From NCBI RefSeq assembly GCF_047495875.1, contig NC_092459.1, forward strand, positions 17,345,795 through 17,409,794: DNA of 64,000 nucleotides. The letters are read 5' to 3'. The position numbers and the translations under genes are program-made. The notes beneath the pieces are model-generated. The model did not search any database. It was given only the letters and a program-made list of their open reading frames with translations, and had not been told where the DNA came from. Shown here piece by piece: positions 37,633-49,699 of this stretch; position 1 is the stretch's first letter, and every line of letters starts with the position of its first letter. The DNA is from Pithys albifrons albifrons (Eukaryota > Chordata > Aves > Passeriformes > Thamnophilidae).

Positions 37633-38015
37633 TCTCTAAATGTCTACAATTATATGTGTACAATTTGCATCCACAATAGGGAAAACGGAAAGGGGAGGAG
37701 AAAAGGGAAGGGGAAAACAGGGGCTGATAAAAAAGACAAAACAAAAAAACAATGAGTACGAAAGAACACTCCCACCCCCACACCAAGTAAACCAGTACAA
37801 CACAATCCCACCAACCACTCTTAGAAGAAAACTAGCCCCTTTCTCTCATGTGGGGGGTCTCACTCACACCCTTTCCCCGATGTTCTGCGTGGCTCTGAGA
37901 AGGGACCGAGCAGCAGCAGAGGGCCTTCTGCCCTCCACGCTCACCAGAAACTGAAGAGAACTAAACTACTTATCTCCTGTCTCTTATACCATGGGAGGGG
38001 AATGAATGGGTGAGG

Positions 38016-38086
38016 AATACCTAGGAGACATGCCCCTCCCTAGTTACATCTGGTTACCAGGAACAAGCCTGGGTTAAACTATCACA
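38016..38086 (-). repeat. right terminal inverted repeat
   Basis: Reverse complement partner of 37226-37296. On the plus strand it reads aatacctaggaga at its inner end and aaactatcaca at its outer end. Confidence 0.85.
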
Positions 38087-38489
38087 CAGTGGAATAACTA
38101 GAGGCTTTAAGTGAACTATGGCAGCAGACAGTTATAATGACAGGACAGTTGAGGAAATAAAATTAATAGGACATCTGCCCTGACAGTAAAACAACAGATT
38201 CCAGGCTAAATACAAGCCAAATACAGTTATAGAGTCTCTGCTAGTGACCACTCAACTACAATCATAACAATGACTGAAACAGACCGTGAGGCAACAGGAA
38301 TAAGAAATGCAATTGTGGTAACAGCCCTGACTTAACCTCAGGTGGATCGGACAGATATACAAAGGATATAACGCAGTCAATAAAAACAAGGTCTCTATCA
38401 GTCACCACTTCATGGAACTCACAAGGTTAGACTCGGTACTTATCCTTGTCTTGAGGATAGTATGCAAGATCTACCTAATTTTATTTTAC

Positions 38490-39314
38490 AGCTGAAAAGT
38501 GTCTGGATCAATGGGCCAAAGACAAATGGTATGAAGTTCAATAAAGCGAAGCGCTGAGTCCTGCATTTGGGTCACAACAACCTCATGCAGCACTACAGAC
38601 TTGGGAAAAATGGCTGGAAAGCTGCCCAGGGGAAAAGGACCGTGGGGGCACTGTTCAACAGCCTGCTGAATGTGAACCAGCTGTGTGCCCAGGTGGCGAT
38701 GAAGGTCAAAAGCATCCTGGCCTGTATCATAACTGGTGTGGCCAGCAGCACAATTGGTGCGGCCAAGTTGGTGGTGATCCTTCTGTACTGGGCACTGGTG
38801 AGGCTACACCTCGAGTCCTGTGTTCAGTTATGGGGCTCTTACTGCAAGAAAGACATTGAGATGCTGGAACATGTCCAGAGAAGGGCAAAGAAGCCAGAGA
38901 AGGATCTGGAGAGTAAGTCCTATGAGGAATAACTGAGGGAGCTGAGGTTGTTTAGCCTGAAGAAGAGGAGGCTCAGAGGAGACCTTATCACTCTTTACAA
39001 CTACCTGAAGGAGGCTGCAGCAGATGGGGCAGTCAGCCTCTGCTCCCAGACAAGTAGCAATAAGACAAGAAGACAAAGCCTCAAGTTGTGCCAGGAGAGG
39101 TTCAAGTTGGACATCAGGAAGAATTTTTTCACTGAAAGGGTGGTTAAACATTGGAACAGGCTGCCTCGAGAGGTGTTGGAGTCACCATCCCTGGAAGTGT
39201 TCAAGAAATTACCAGACATGGCATAGTGCTATGGCTTACTTGATGGTGGTGTTCAGTCAAAGGTTGGACTCATTGATCTTGGAGGTCTTTTCCAACCTAA
39301 ATGATTCTATGGTT
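38490..39314 (+). mobile_element. CR1 LINE, longest copy, ORF2 C-terminal remnant
   Basis: About 825 bp of CR1 from gctgaaaagtgtctggatca to the end tttccaacctaaatgattct. Translation of 38948-39226 gives the usual CR1 ORF2 C-terminus, with [17 protein letters not shown] early and [20 protein letters not shown] later. The frame is broken: an in-frame stop precedes it near 38930 and the upstream part is in a different frame. It is a dead 5'-truncated copy with no reverse transcriptase domain. Confidence 0.93.
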
Positions 39315-39429
39315 TTAAAAGAACAGAGGCCAAGAAAAAAACATCATTATATCTGTAGAAAACCAAAGTTCGCCACATCTTGAAAACAGTATACCATTTT
39401 GGTTCCTTGATACCCGAAACTGCTAAAAG

Positions 39430-39800
39430 CTGTTCAAAAAAAGAACAGTAAGAATCATGGAAGCAAAAAATAGGTCCTGTACAAGGAATAACAGAATAGA
39501 CAATATCTCTTCATCCAGGAAAGGAGACAGACTGGTGATCAAGAGGCTACAGTAACTAGCACAGAAGACAATGAATGTGAGTAAGTTTTTACAGCCTTTT
39601 CCAGAGCAAAAACTAGGATGCAACAAATGATAGTATTAGGATACCTAGTTCCTATTAGGAACTAGGACCAGAACAAACCAAAAGAGGTGATTCTTTGTGT
39701 AATGGATAGACGACTTTAGTAAGAAAAAAATTCTGCACATTCAAAGTCTACGTGGTTTCAAGGGGATATTGGACAATGATAGCAAAAAGAAATCTGTTAA
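39430..39800 (+). mobile_element. possible ancient CR1 remnant
   Basis: Weak resemblance to old amniote CR1 3' sequence: a stretch like ggtgattctttgtgtaatgg and a later ggtttcaaggggatattgga, in the expected order and spacing. Heavily diverged; could be coincidental. Confidence 0.4.
39644..39666. repeat. perfect 9-bp hairpin
   Basis: CCTAGTTCC, a 5-nt loop TATTA, then GGAACTAGG. No function is implied. Confidence 0.8.
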
Positions 39801-40254
39801 GAGCTAATACAGAATTGTATTTTGCTTAGGGAGGCACTGTGCAATTGGGGACAGGAAAAGTGTTAAGAAAAGCATCATATTTCTGCCCTGTTTGGTTTTA
39901 CTAGGGAAAACATTAACAGTTGTTTTCAGAAAAAGAATGATGGGCTCAGTAGATTTTTAGATCAGAAACAGTCCTGAACTTCTTAAGGAAGAAAAAAATT
40001 TCATGACTATGAAATTTGGACAGTAAACCACACCAGCTTTGCAAGCAACTAACAAAGAAAATTCCACTCCAAAACTTCTTGCCAAAACTGAACTGTAGTA
40101 TTTGTGGGGAAAAAAAACCCACTCTATCTTTTTGTGACATTTCTGATAATGTCATGCATATATACAGCTGAAAACCCAATGTTTATGTCTCAGTCATATA
40201 TACAAACAACCTATTTAACGTTTTGGTTTCCTGCAGGCTAAATAGAATTTTTCA

Positions 40255-40279
40255 GACTGACTGACTGACTGACTGACTT
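40255..40279 (+). repeat. (GACT)n microsatellite
   Basis: Six tandem GACT units ending in gactt. Confidence 0.95.
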
Positions 40280-40323
40280 ATTTAAGGATTTAGGGTTAAG
40301 TGAGAAAGAAATCTGTATCAGTC

Positions 40324-40441
40324 TTTAAAAAACCCAAAAAAACAGAACAAACAAGCAAACAAAAAACCCCCAATACAACAACCCCTCCCCAAACCACCAC
40401 CCCCCAAACAAAAAGAACCCCAAACATCAAAACAAACCCCA
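40324..40441 (+). repeat. A/C-rich low-complexity tract
   Basis: About 118 bp almost without G or T on the plus strand (runs such as accaccaccccccaaacaaa), just upstream of the solo LTR at 40487. Confidence 0.9.
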
Positions 40442-40486
40442 CAATTCTATAGTTCATTGTATGATGGCTGTGTAATTTTATTTCAG

Positions 40487-41116
40487 TGTTATGGGTTCAC
40501 CTCGGTGGGCCTAGATTTGGGCTCTGAAGTTTGGATTAGGCCGAAGCTGTCAGCTGACTTGAGCTGGGCTGAGCTAACAGCTGACCTCTTCTAGCCAGTA
40601 ACTTTGTATTCCATACCACATTATGACATCATCTCCAGGGAAGGAGGAACCAGTGTGGGAGTGGTTAAGGCAGTCACTTCTCAGCCCTCCTCTTGGGAGG
40701 ACGCACGTTGCTGTCCCAGGGGGGATGGAGAGGACCAGGCCCACCACTGGCTCACAGGGTACCTCAGGAAAGTAAAATGTGTTGTTCTGGGTCTCTCCTT
40801 TCTGCTTGGGTTTGTCTCTCTGGGGAATAAGCTTCTTCTTAAGTAATGTGTAGTTAAGACAGTAGAATTTGTGTGTTCGTTAAGAAGTTGAGGTGGGGAA
40901 CTTGTTGTTGTAGACTTGTGTGAGTGTATATTTGTACTCTCTTCTAATTGTCTCTTTCTTTCTGTGAAAAATATATGTAGATTTAGTATAAATGCAGTTT
41001 GAAGTGTTTTTTTTTTTTCTTTCCCCTCTCTTTTCCTCCCTTTCCCTGGTGTTAGGAGGGAGGTTTTTCTCTCTGTGCTTGGGGGGGTTGGCAGTTGCTT
41101 ATCTCAAACCAAGACA
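40487..41116 (+). mobile_element. ERVL-like solo LTR with exact 5-bp TSD
   Basis: A 630-bp element running from TGTTATGGGTTCACCTCGG to CTCAAACCAAGACA, so it has canonical TG...CA ends. It is flanked by identical TTCAG pentamers (40482-40486 and 41117-41121). A 5-bp duplication is the usual size for class III (ERVL) elements. It contains a T-rich run near 41005 and no retroviral gene, so it is a solo LTR from recombination of a full provirus. It lies antisense to SNTG2 within intron 2. Confidence 0.9.
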
Positions 41117-42088
41117 TTCAGCAAGAAAGAAAAACTCTAGACAGTCTTACTAATTATCAATCTGAAGTGGAAAGCTGGAATTAACTTTTTTTTCTTTTTT
41201 AATTAGCATTTTGTTTTGTTAATGCCATCCTTTAACAGTATCTACAGTTTCTTAAAACTCCTTATTCTCATGGCTTCCAAAGTACTCAATGTATATACTG
41301 TAATAACCACTCATTACAGGTCTGCTAGAATGCAAAAGCAATTATGTACCCTCCAGAAGCACACCACATAGGAAGCCTGTTTCGTTTCCTGTTTTGAGGA
41401 GATTAGAGGATGAAGTAGTACCCTGCATGAAACTACAGGATACATAGATTGCCAGTAATAAATGTCTGATTGGAAGGATACCAATGTGAACTATTCCTGT
41501 CTTTCTGAGACCTTTTATTGTTGCAGGTTTTCAACAGGTAAGGCCTAAAATATCAAGAACTATGAATGATGCCAGACAGGGAATATACTGAAAAGCAGAT
41601 ACAACATAAAATTTTAACTATGTAAGACACTGACACCATTGAAAAGAACATGTCAACAACTGTATAGAGAAGAGACTACTTTGTAACAGGTGCAATACTG
41701 CTTATAACAGCAATAAGGAATATTACAGCCAAAAAAACCTCCCATACTTTTATTAGTTTCAAAATAAACGATACTTTTAAATGTAATTTGGAGAACTATA
41801 TGGTCAAATATCCATATTAAAGTATGTGATAACTCTTGACAGAAATGTTACTAGATTCTTATAAAACACAATGACTCAACAGAAAAGTCTGGATAGGCCT
41901 TTTATGTCTCAGTATTCGCTTAATGGGCAACCTGAAAAGGCAACCACATACTTATATTTCTAGTGCTGTATTTTAGCAAATTTTATATCCATCTGCCAAT
42001 GCCTACCCAGTATGCCATTATTACCAAGTTGTTAACATCCAGCACTGGCATTTGTGGTAAAGGATCTCTCATTAGGAAAAATGGTTAC

Positions 42089-42105
42089 ATCTATCTATCT
42101 ATCTA
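42089..42105 (+). repeat. (CTAT)n microsatellite
   Basis: Four tandem ctat units. Confidence 0.8.
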
Positions 42106-43620
42106 AATGAACAATGTACTAAGGGGATTTCAGAAGGAGATTCTGCTTGAAGCACTCCAAACTCATTGATATAAAGAGACATATTTGGTAAAAGACTCTG
42201 AATGTACTATTTTTTATTTCTGTGCCAGTTTGCATGAAAATATTAATGAACACATATTATTTTCAAACAGCAGACTGAGGCACATAGTAGAAAAGGCTGG
42301 AACACTTGAAAGAGACCATTTTCTTAATCTTCTGTAGAAACTGATCTAAGAAACGAGCCCATTCACAATGGCTAGAATGGGTTGGAAGACAAAGGACATC
42401 AATGCTTTGGTTTTGTTCTTTTCCCTTTCACTCATCAGTAAGACTACTGTGATGACTGTATCACTGTCCTCCTGGACATGCCATGGAGCAGTAAGGTCGA
42501 GTGAGGAACCCCTGTGCCGACTTCTTTCCTGGTTGGGCATCTTCCCTATAGCAGGACCTGGATGCTGAGTGTTTTGCCAGCATTAAAGTTGGCAGGAGTA
42601 ACTGTAACTTTCTTAAGACAGGACTACAGTTACTAGCTGGGCAGAGTTGCAGAGATCTCACCCACTCATGGTGCTTCTGAATGCCTTTAGGGGTAACTAA
42701 GCTGACCTCTGCTGCAGTGTGATGATGCTGTAGTTGCTTCCTTTCCATTGTTGGGCTTCACCAACCAGTAGTATTAAAAGGTTAAATTCCTGGCACCCAC
42801 TTTAGTGGTTACCCTGAGTCTGTGCTTATGGGTGACTAGTTGGGCTAAGCTTGACAGCTAGTGAGGGGTGCTGTCTGCCTTATACTACTCTCCAGCAGAT
42901 ATTGGTGAAAATGGGTCAATTGAGACCAGTAATGTTCATATAAATGGTGTCACAAAAAAGTCCTATGGAATGTAGGGACCCTAATGGGCTCAGTATGATA
43001 TTTCATTAAAATTACCACTTAAGACAAAAATCCCTGGCCACCTTTACCTAAACCCAGAAAAGGAACATGTGTAAATTATATGTGTTAAATGAACAGCCAT
43101 GAGCAAGCATGCCTTGGTACCTGAGACTATCTAGTCTATCAAACCAAAACAGACTATTATATTAAGAGAATGCAGACTAGTCCTTAAACAAGGTAGGTGC
43201 ATAAACAAGAAGATAGGAAAATGTGATCAAAGAAATCATTCATTGCTGCATTGTTAATAGGAATTTTTTTCTCTTTTTTTCTTTTTTTTTTTAAATAAAT
43301 AAACTCTATTTCCACTGCTACAGTGGCATCTGGCATTTATTGAAAGGAGTCTTCTGAAAAGTTCTCCTTATTTGTTTAAAGTAAAATGCCAAAGTCACTA
43401 CAGACACTACATGGCAGATTGACAATAGAAAATAGAATCCAGCCTAAGGCAAATGATGGTAATAAAAGCAGAGTGTGCCACCCAGGCCTTCGGAAAACTT
43501 ACAGGAATAAGCAAAACAAGAAAGCGCAATATGAAGACTTAAAAGACAAGCCTGCAACCTGCATCGATGCAAGGAAAGACATAGTCAGACACCAGAAAAG
43601 GCAAGAAGAAAAAGATAGGT

Positions 43621-43661
43621 TGTCCTGGCTTCAGTTGGGATGGATTTAACTTTTTTCTTAG
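43621..43661 (+). mobile_element. truncated LTR 5' end, plus strand
   Basis: TGTCCTGGCTTCAGTTGGGA followed by tggatttaacttttttctta matches the start of the ERVL-type LTR seen in reverse at 18533-19128, then loses similarity after about 40 bp. A purine-rich run (aagaagaaaaagatagg) ends one base before the TG, as a polypurine tract would. The upstream 87-codon open frame (43386-43649) runs into this LTR and could be decayed retroviral 3' sequence, but I recognise no motif in it. Confidence 0.6.
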
Positions 43662-45380
43662 AACTTAACATATCAGCCATATCTTACCATCCTTTCTAAG
43701 CAAGTCTTGAAAGTACCACAAGGAAGTTATGAGATAAGAAAATTACTAAAGACACAGATCCTGTACGAATGCGTGACCCAATAAAATGTAGCATAAAATG
43801 CAGACATCCTGCTGGTTTTTACATATCCCAAAAGAACAAAAGAGGATGCAGTGAACAAGCATATGTGAAATCCTTCAGGAATTTTTCTCCTCAAGATGAT
43901 GAGTTCCCATAGTGAGGATTTTTCAGCTCATACTCTCCATCACTCCAAACCTAGAGCTTCCTCAGCAAATTGTTCTACATGCAGCTATCATTTTGCCAAA
44001 GAGAGATTTCCACTTCTGCTCACAAACCCCTCACTTCTCACTGATTGGCAGCAAACTTCCACCTACTCCCGTGGCTGCAGGTTGCAGTGCACTTGTTCAC
44101 TGACTTTTTGTAGAAATATGAATTTAAAATTACAGTAAGGACTGCTCTTGCCAAAATTATTTCTAGATGGAACTCAGAAGAGACACCATACTGAGGAAAG
44201 AGAGTACCGGCAGCACTCTTAAAAGAATGGTGTTGGATTGAGTCAAACAATATAGGCATCTACATGACAAGCCTAAAAACACATAGCCTTATGCTAATAT
44301 GTCATACTGCACACCACATGAACTGCAATGCTATCACCTGGGACTGGGACAGAGACTCCTTCTTCCAGTACATGGCAGTCAGGATCAAAGAATACTTGAC
44401 TAGAAGCCAGAAACCATTGATCTTTGATTGTTGTTTCCTTACTCGCTACTGTTACTGCTTATCTGTGTCCTGTAGCCTTGACTAAAAATCATGAATACAC
44501 ACAAATCTGAAGAAATGAGAGCAATGAGGAAAATGTAGATGTGACACAGTTAGTCACTTCAGTCAGAGTGAATGTGACACATCTATGCATTTCCACAAGC
44601 CCTTAATGCTGCTCTCTCAGGAAATGTAACCACAAGCATCTTATAATTGACCAGACAATTGAAAGAAAATGAAACAGGTTTTTTCCTCATACTACAGTGG
44701 GGGCACGGTGTGAATTAATGAACTTTATTGCAAGTAGAATTTGTTGTATCATTGGATATAATATCTGGCTTTCAGGAAAACCTTTTTGCTCAAAGGTGTC
44801 TGCATAAACTTTAGTTCTGAGTCTTTATCATTTTTAATAGACTTCCACATTCTTAGAAATAGTTGCATTGGTTAAAAAGACAGTGTAACCTGAGAAAGTG
44901 GAAAAATTATTGAGACAATGGGAAGTCAAGAAAACCTCAAGAAAGAGAGGAAAACACACAAATTAGTCTTCCGTGGTATCACGTGATCCCTCATTCTCCA
45001 CTTCCATGAAGTGGAGGCAAGATGTAATAAGAAATAGATAGACAAAAGCAAAAGATTATTTTGAATGGAGAAGAGAGTTTTGAAGCTTCACTTCTTGCAT
45101 TGCACAGGATCTCAGCAGATGACCTGGGACATCTGCAGATTAAATATAATACTGTTTTTATAATTTATATTAATGTCTTACTACAACTGTTATATCATCT
45201 TATTATAACTCTTTCTATTACTGTAGATAAAAATTGAGGAGGGATTATTTGTTCATGTTGTTTTTGTGGTTTGGGTTTTTTTGGTTGTTGTTTTCAGGGA
45301 TTTTTTGAGGGGCAAGTGGATTTTTGTGGAGCTAATTAGAGTGAAATGAAGTAATTCATTTTAACCTAAGGAAAGATTAT

Positions 45381-45463
45381 AAAACAAACAAACAAAAAAA
45401 AAACCACAAAAAAGCAACCAACAAACTAAACAAAAAACCAAAAACCCCCCAAAACTAAAACCA
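45381..45463 (+). repeat. A/C-rich low-complexity tract
   Basis: A run of aaacaaacaaacaaaaaa-type sequence ending in aaaacccccc. About 80 bp upstream (45246-45300) is a complementary T/G-rich run. Confidence 0.9.
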
Positions 45464-45524
45464 GATTATTCTCACAGATGTACAGAGATAAAGTATTGTA
45501 GGCAATAACAGTGACAACTTGCAG

Positions 45525-45745
45525 CAAAGGAAATTCCAACTGACTATAAGAACAGGAAGGAACTTCACAGTGAAAATGATTAAGCATTATCAGGCTGCCC
45601 AGAGAGCTGGTAGCATCTCCATACTTTGAGATAGTCTAAACACGAATGGACAAAGTCCTCAGCAACTTTGAAGCTATCATGACGTTTAGAAGTGGATTAA
45701 ATGAGATGGCCTCAAGACATCCCTTTCAAAACAAATTATTACATG
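45525..45745 (+). mobile_element. diverged CR1 3' end
   Basis: An old CR1 copy: aggaaggaacttcacagtga, then ttatcaggctgcccagagag and ggattaaatgagatggcctc appear in CR1 order. It lacks a clear terminal ATTCTATG tail. Confidence 0.7.
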
Positions 45746-47922
45746 ATCTGTTCCAGTAAAGACTGACAAACCCCATGGTGTTTTGTTCTTCAGAATCATG
45801 TTAAATGTGTCTGAATGAAACACAGCCAGCCTCAATATGACTTCAGAATAATCCTCAGAGTTGTAAAATGTTTAATTTGGGATAAGAGTTATTTTTGGCA
45901 GGTGGTATGAGAACATTCCAGACTCTTCTCAGATACAAATTAAGTCAATGCAGATCATGCACAAATATGGATTTCCAAATTACTAATAACATATATATGT
46001 GTCAACATATGATTATACTCATTTTCCTATTAAAAATTAGTTGATTTCTTTCAATTAAAAAGGCATCATATAACAATGAATTAGAGCTAAATCCTGCCAG
46101 AACGCAGCTGTTCTTTGAGTAATTTCATCTGCATTGAACTTTGTGCAATATTTCACATGTTGGGTGTTGTGAAGAGAAAGATGAAAAATAGAGGTTGAAC
46201 TCATCAATATCCCTAATACCAAAACCTGAAAAGGCTCACACTCCCATGGAAAAGTCAGACACTTTGACCCTAACTGTTAAAAATTTTAAATTGTTGCATG
46301 ATCTCTCACAATGTATACAGTTGCAGTTTACCAGTCCTGACAGTCTGTCATGGCTTCAGGTGTAATAGATTTATTGAAATTTCAATTAAAGGACACACAT
46401 ACTTGTGCATATGCATGGTGTATAAAAGTTGTGCTGCCTTTCTTTTATCTTGTTGGTATGAGTGCTTACCCTCACCTGGACTCTTCCCACATGTCAGGGA
46501 GAGATTGTTTTTCAGGGCTATCCATAGTATCCTCTGCATTCTTCTATTCTGCTACATTTGTTAGCATTTTTACTTAAACTATTTATTCTTTTTATCTTTA
46601 ATAATGTTTTTTGTCATACTGAAAAACACTTATTAATTTTGTGATGCAAACTTCTAACTGTTCTCAAAGTGACAGTAACACAAGCACATGATCTTTCATA
46701 AAAAAAGATCCTAAGTAACTACTTGATAGCTGTCTTCTAAATATCTAGGTCAGTTTTCCACAGCATGGAAAACAAATAACAAATGGTTAAATAATGTATT
46801 TCCTCCATACAAGCGATCTTAGTTTCAAAGGGAAGACTGACTCTTAATTTTTCACTTCATGTTTCCAAAAAGATAGAAAATGTTAATAATTAGATTTAAA
46901 ACAAAACAAAACAATTTTGAACTGAAATACCATACCTGCAATGGTATAAGAGGCACTGGGCAAATTAGTGTTTATTATTAATATCAGTAGTTACTGAGAC
47001 TGAAATTTCCTTGGGTTAAAAAAAATAAAATTAATATTTTAATGCAGATTTGTTCCCTAGAGGTTTGCTAAAATAACATTCTTCTGTGTCCTTATTAGCA
47101 TCTGAGTTATAAAGAAAAAGCTATAGCAGTCTCATCAGGGATTTAAACAGTATTTTCAGGCACAGTTTCCATTTTTTTAATCAACAAAACAACTAATCTT
47201 GCTATTTTTCTTCCCTATTCACCTACTTTGCCTCATTCTGTTAAAGTCCAGCTAAGACACAGCTTGCGATGCTGGACAACTGAGTATACAGCACATGCAA
47301 AGGTTTTTCTTATACTAATTCTATTAGACTCACATCAGCCTCTGAGGAGTCCTCTTCCAATCAAGAGGCCAGCAGTCTGCATTAGAAACCTCTTTGCCTG
47401 ACCCCTGACCAAGTCAGAGACAACTCAGCTCTGTGAGAATGACTGATTTTGATAAAAAGCCAGATGTATTTATTCTTTTTCTTACAGAAATAAAGTATAA
47501 AATAAAAAAGTTGTTTTGAAATAAAGAGAGCCATAAAACTGTGAGCTGAGAACAGGAGAAGGAAGAAGCACTATACATTGATGAAAAACAAAGAATATTA
47601 AGGATGAGGCACTGTATATAAGAAATTAATTTTAGCATGTGGGATAATAAAAGAGTTAAAGTCATATTTAATGAAGCATAAAGTATAAAAATTAATGCCT
47701 CCCTTTAACTAAAATTTATTTATCGCTTCCTATTATACAATTAATTTATTTCTATGAATATTGTTAGACTTTAAATCGGCAGGAGGGGTGGGTGGGATTG
47801 GGTGAGGCATGTGGAAGACCTTCTGCCAAAAATACTTAGCTGATGGTGAAAACTGTCTATTTACTTCGAATGTGCCATTTCTGTCATTAGTTTTGTGCTT
47901 GGCTTCTATGAGGGTGTACCAA

Positions 47923-48243
47923 GTCACAGAAACACAGAATGGGTAAAGTTGGAAGGGACCACAGTGGGTCATCTGCTCCAACCTCCCTCTTCAAGCAGGG
48001 TCATCCCAGCACACATTGCACAGGATTCTGTCCAGATAGTTCTTGAATATCTCCAGTGAAGGAGAGAACCAGGCACAGCACTCCAGATGTGCCTCACCAG
48101 GGCTGAGTAGAGGGGCAGGATCACCTCCCTTGACTTGCCGGCAATGCTATTCCTAAAGCACCCCAGGATACCTTTATCCTTTTTGGCCACAGGGTCACAC
48201 AGCTGGCTCATGGACAGCTTGCTGTCCACCAGAACCCCCAGGA
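47923..48243 (-). mobile_element. CR1 LINE 3' end, inverted
   Basis: On the plus strand it starts gtcacagaaacacagaatgg, then gttggaagggaccacagtgg, continuing to agggtcacacagctggctca and tgctgtccaccagaaccccc, which is CR1 antisense. A junction near 48068 (gagaaccaggcacagcactc) joins distant consensus parts, an internal deletion. Confidence 0.92.
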
Positions 48244-49685
48244 TTAATGATTCTGTCAGTAAAAGGAAGGCTTGAAACAAATGCATCCCAAAAATGCTGT
48301 CTCACAAAAGTGGCTGGAAAAAAAAGTATTATCAGAAGTAGACACAGAACTTTCTTTTTCAATAATTTCCCATACACAAATTCTGCCTAAGATGAAAAGT
48401 TACTCTAAAAACAAAAGGTTTTTTCCCCTCCTATGCATTTGAGGTGAGTACGAAAAGAAGGCAAAAGTTATTTGGATTTTTATTGCAAAAAAACCCTAGT
48501 TTATGAATGGCCATATGTAAAATAAAGATTAACTATGAGTACCCAAGAATGAAAAGGCACAGAAGAAGGTGAATAAATCAGTAAGACAGTGTGATCATTT
48601 ATGATTGCTATAGCATTGACTTTTAGCCTACCATTTTCTATTAATATTTTGAATCATACAGAACAGTGATGAAAACTACTTTCTTGAACCACTTGAAATA
48701 TAAAGCATTTATCTCTTTGGAATTTATGCCAGTCACTGTAAATGTAAAACTTACCAAAATCAGCTATGTCAGCTTGATTTCAAATTCTGCTTTTGAGGTC
48801 CTATAGACTGAAAATTATATACTCTAAAAAAAGGACTGTTTATCTTCATGTTACCTCAATTGTCCTTTATATTAAATACTAGTTTTCAAAAGTTTCTATT
48901 TGGTTCAGAGTATAATATAGAAAAAGCAAATATTGCCATGAAGCCACGATTTAATACATTTTTCTCATTAGAGTTTGACAACAGAATCCTATGAAGACTG
49001 AAGAGAACACTTTCAGAAAGAGACCTTGGGGAGATCTTGTAGGGTACACAGAAAACCAATAGATCAGACCCTTAAAATTTAGTTTTCAGAGTCTTCAGTG
49101 AGAAAGCGTCAGGAAAATAAGGAGATAATATTAACAATATTTTCCAGGATACAAGACCTGCAGCTTGGCAGGACTGCCCACATTTAACTATCAACCGTAT
49201 GAGGTGTGAGAAATCCCTTCTGAATGGGTGGCATACCTAGAGACATAATACTTTGCAACTCCACCTTAACACTGAATTGTACTTGAAATTTCCTTCCTTT
49301 TACATATTATCAGTATGAATACAACATGGAAAAACTGTCTCTATTTGCCATAATCCTGGGAATCATTTCTTTCCAGACTCTACCCATTGCATGATCATTA
49401 CTGGTGTTGAAATACAACCAAGGAATTTGGGCTCAGTTTGCATGTAATGCAATATTTTCTTAGATGCAACCAGCTTGTGTTGATTTAATCAAGAAGCAAC
49501 CTAGGACTATGTAGGATAGAATTTAGATTCTTTTTCAATGAAAGTTCATACACAAGGCATTTGAACACCACTGAGTCTACAGCAATTGTGTAATTATATG
49601 CATAGACATCATACACTGAAGTCACATGATATTTTACTATGAATCTTGCATCTGGTTTGCAGACAACTTATCAGCACCACCAGCA

Positions 49686-49699
49686 ATGTCTGGCAAAAA
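49686..49699 (+). repeat. poly(A) tract
   Basis: Fourteen consecutive A residues, with no retrogene recognised upstream. Confidence 0.9.

Larger units (their letters stand above)
37226..38086 (-). mobile_element. 861-bp element with 71-bp terminal inverted repeats
   Basis: The ends 37226-37296 and 38016-38086 are inverted copies of each other, about 85-90 % identical by eye. Both begin TGTG, share CCCAGGCTTGTTCCTGGTA and run to CTCCTAGGTATT. Read on the minus strand, a TATA-like GGTATAAGAGACAGG lies about 95 nt inside, and the TG...CA ends fit an ERV LTR. The long inverted repeats fit a non-autonomous DNA transposon or foldback element better, or an LTR with an inverted LTR scrap attached. 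The interior has an AGAT repeat and two similar GCTCACC-containing blocks (about 37535 and 37937). The strand is given by the TATA-like site only. Confidence 0.55.

Noticed and set aside
38567..39226. Several open frames with protein-like sequence
   Set aside because: They are the broken ORF2 end of a CR1 copy, in changing frames, not a host gene.
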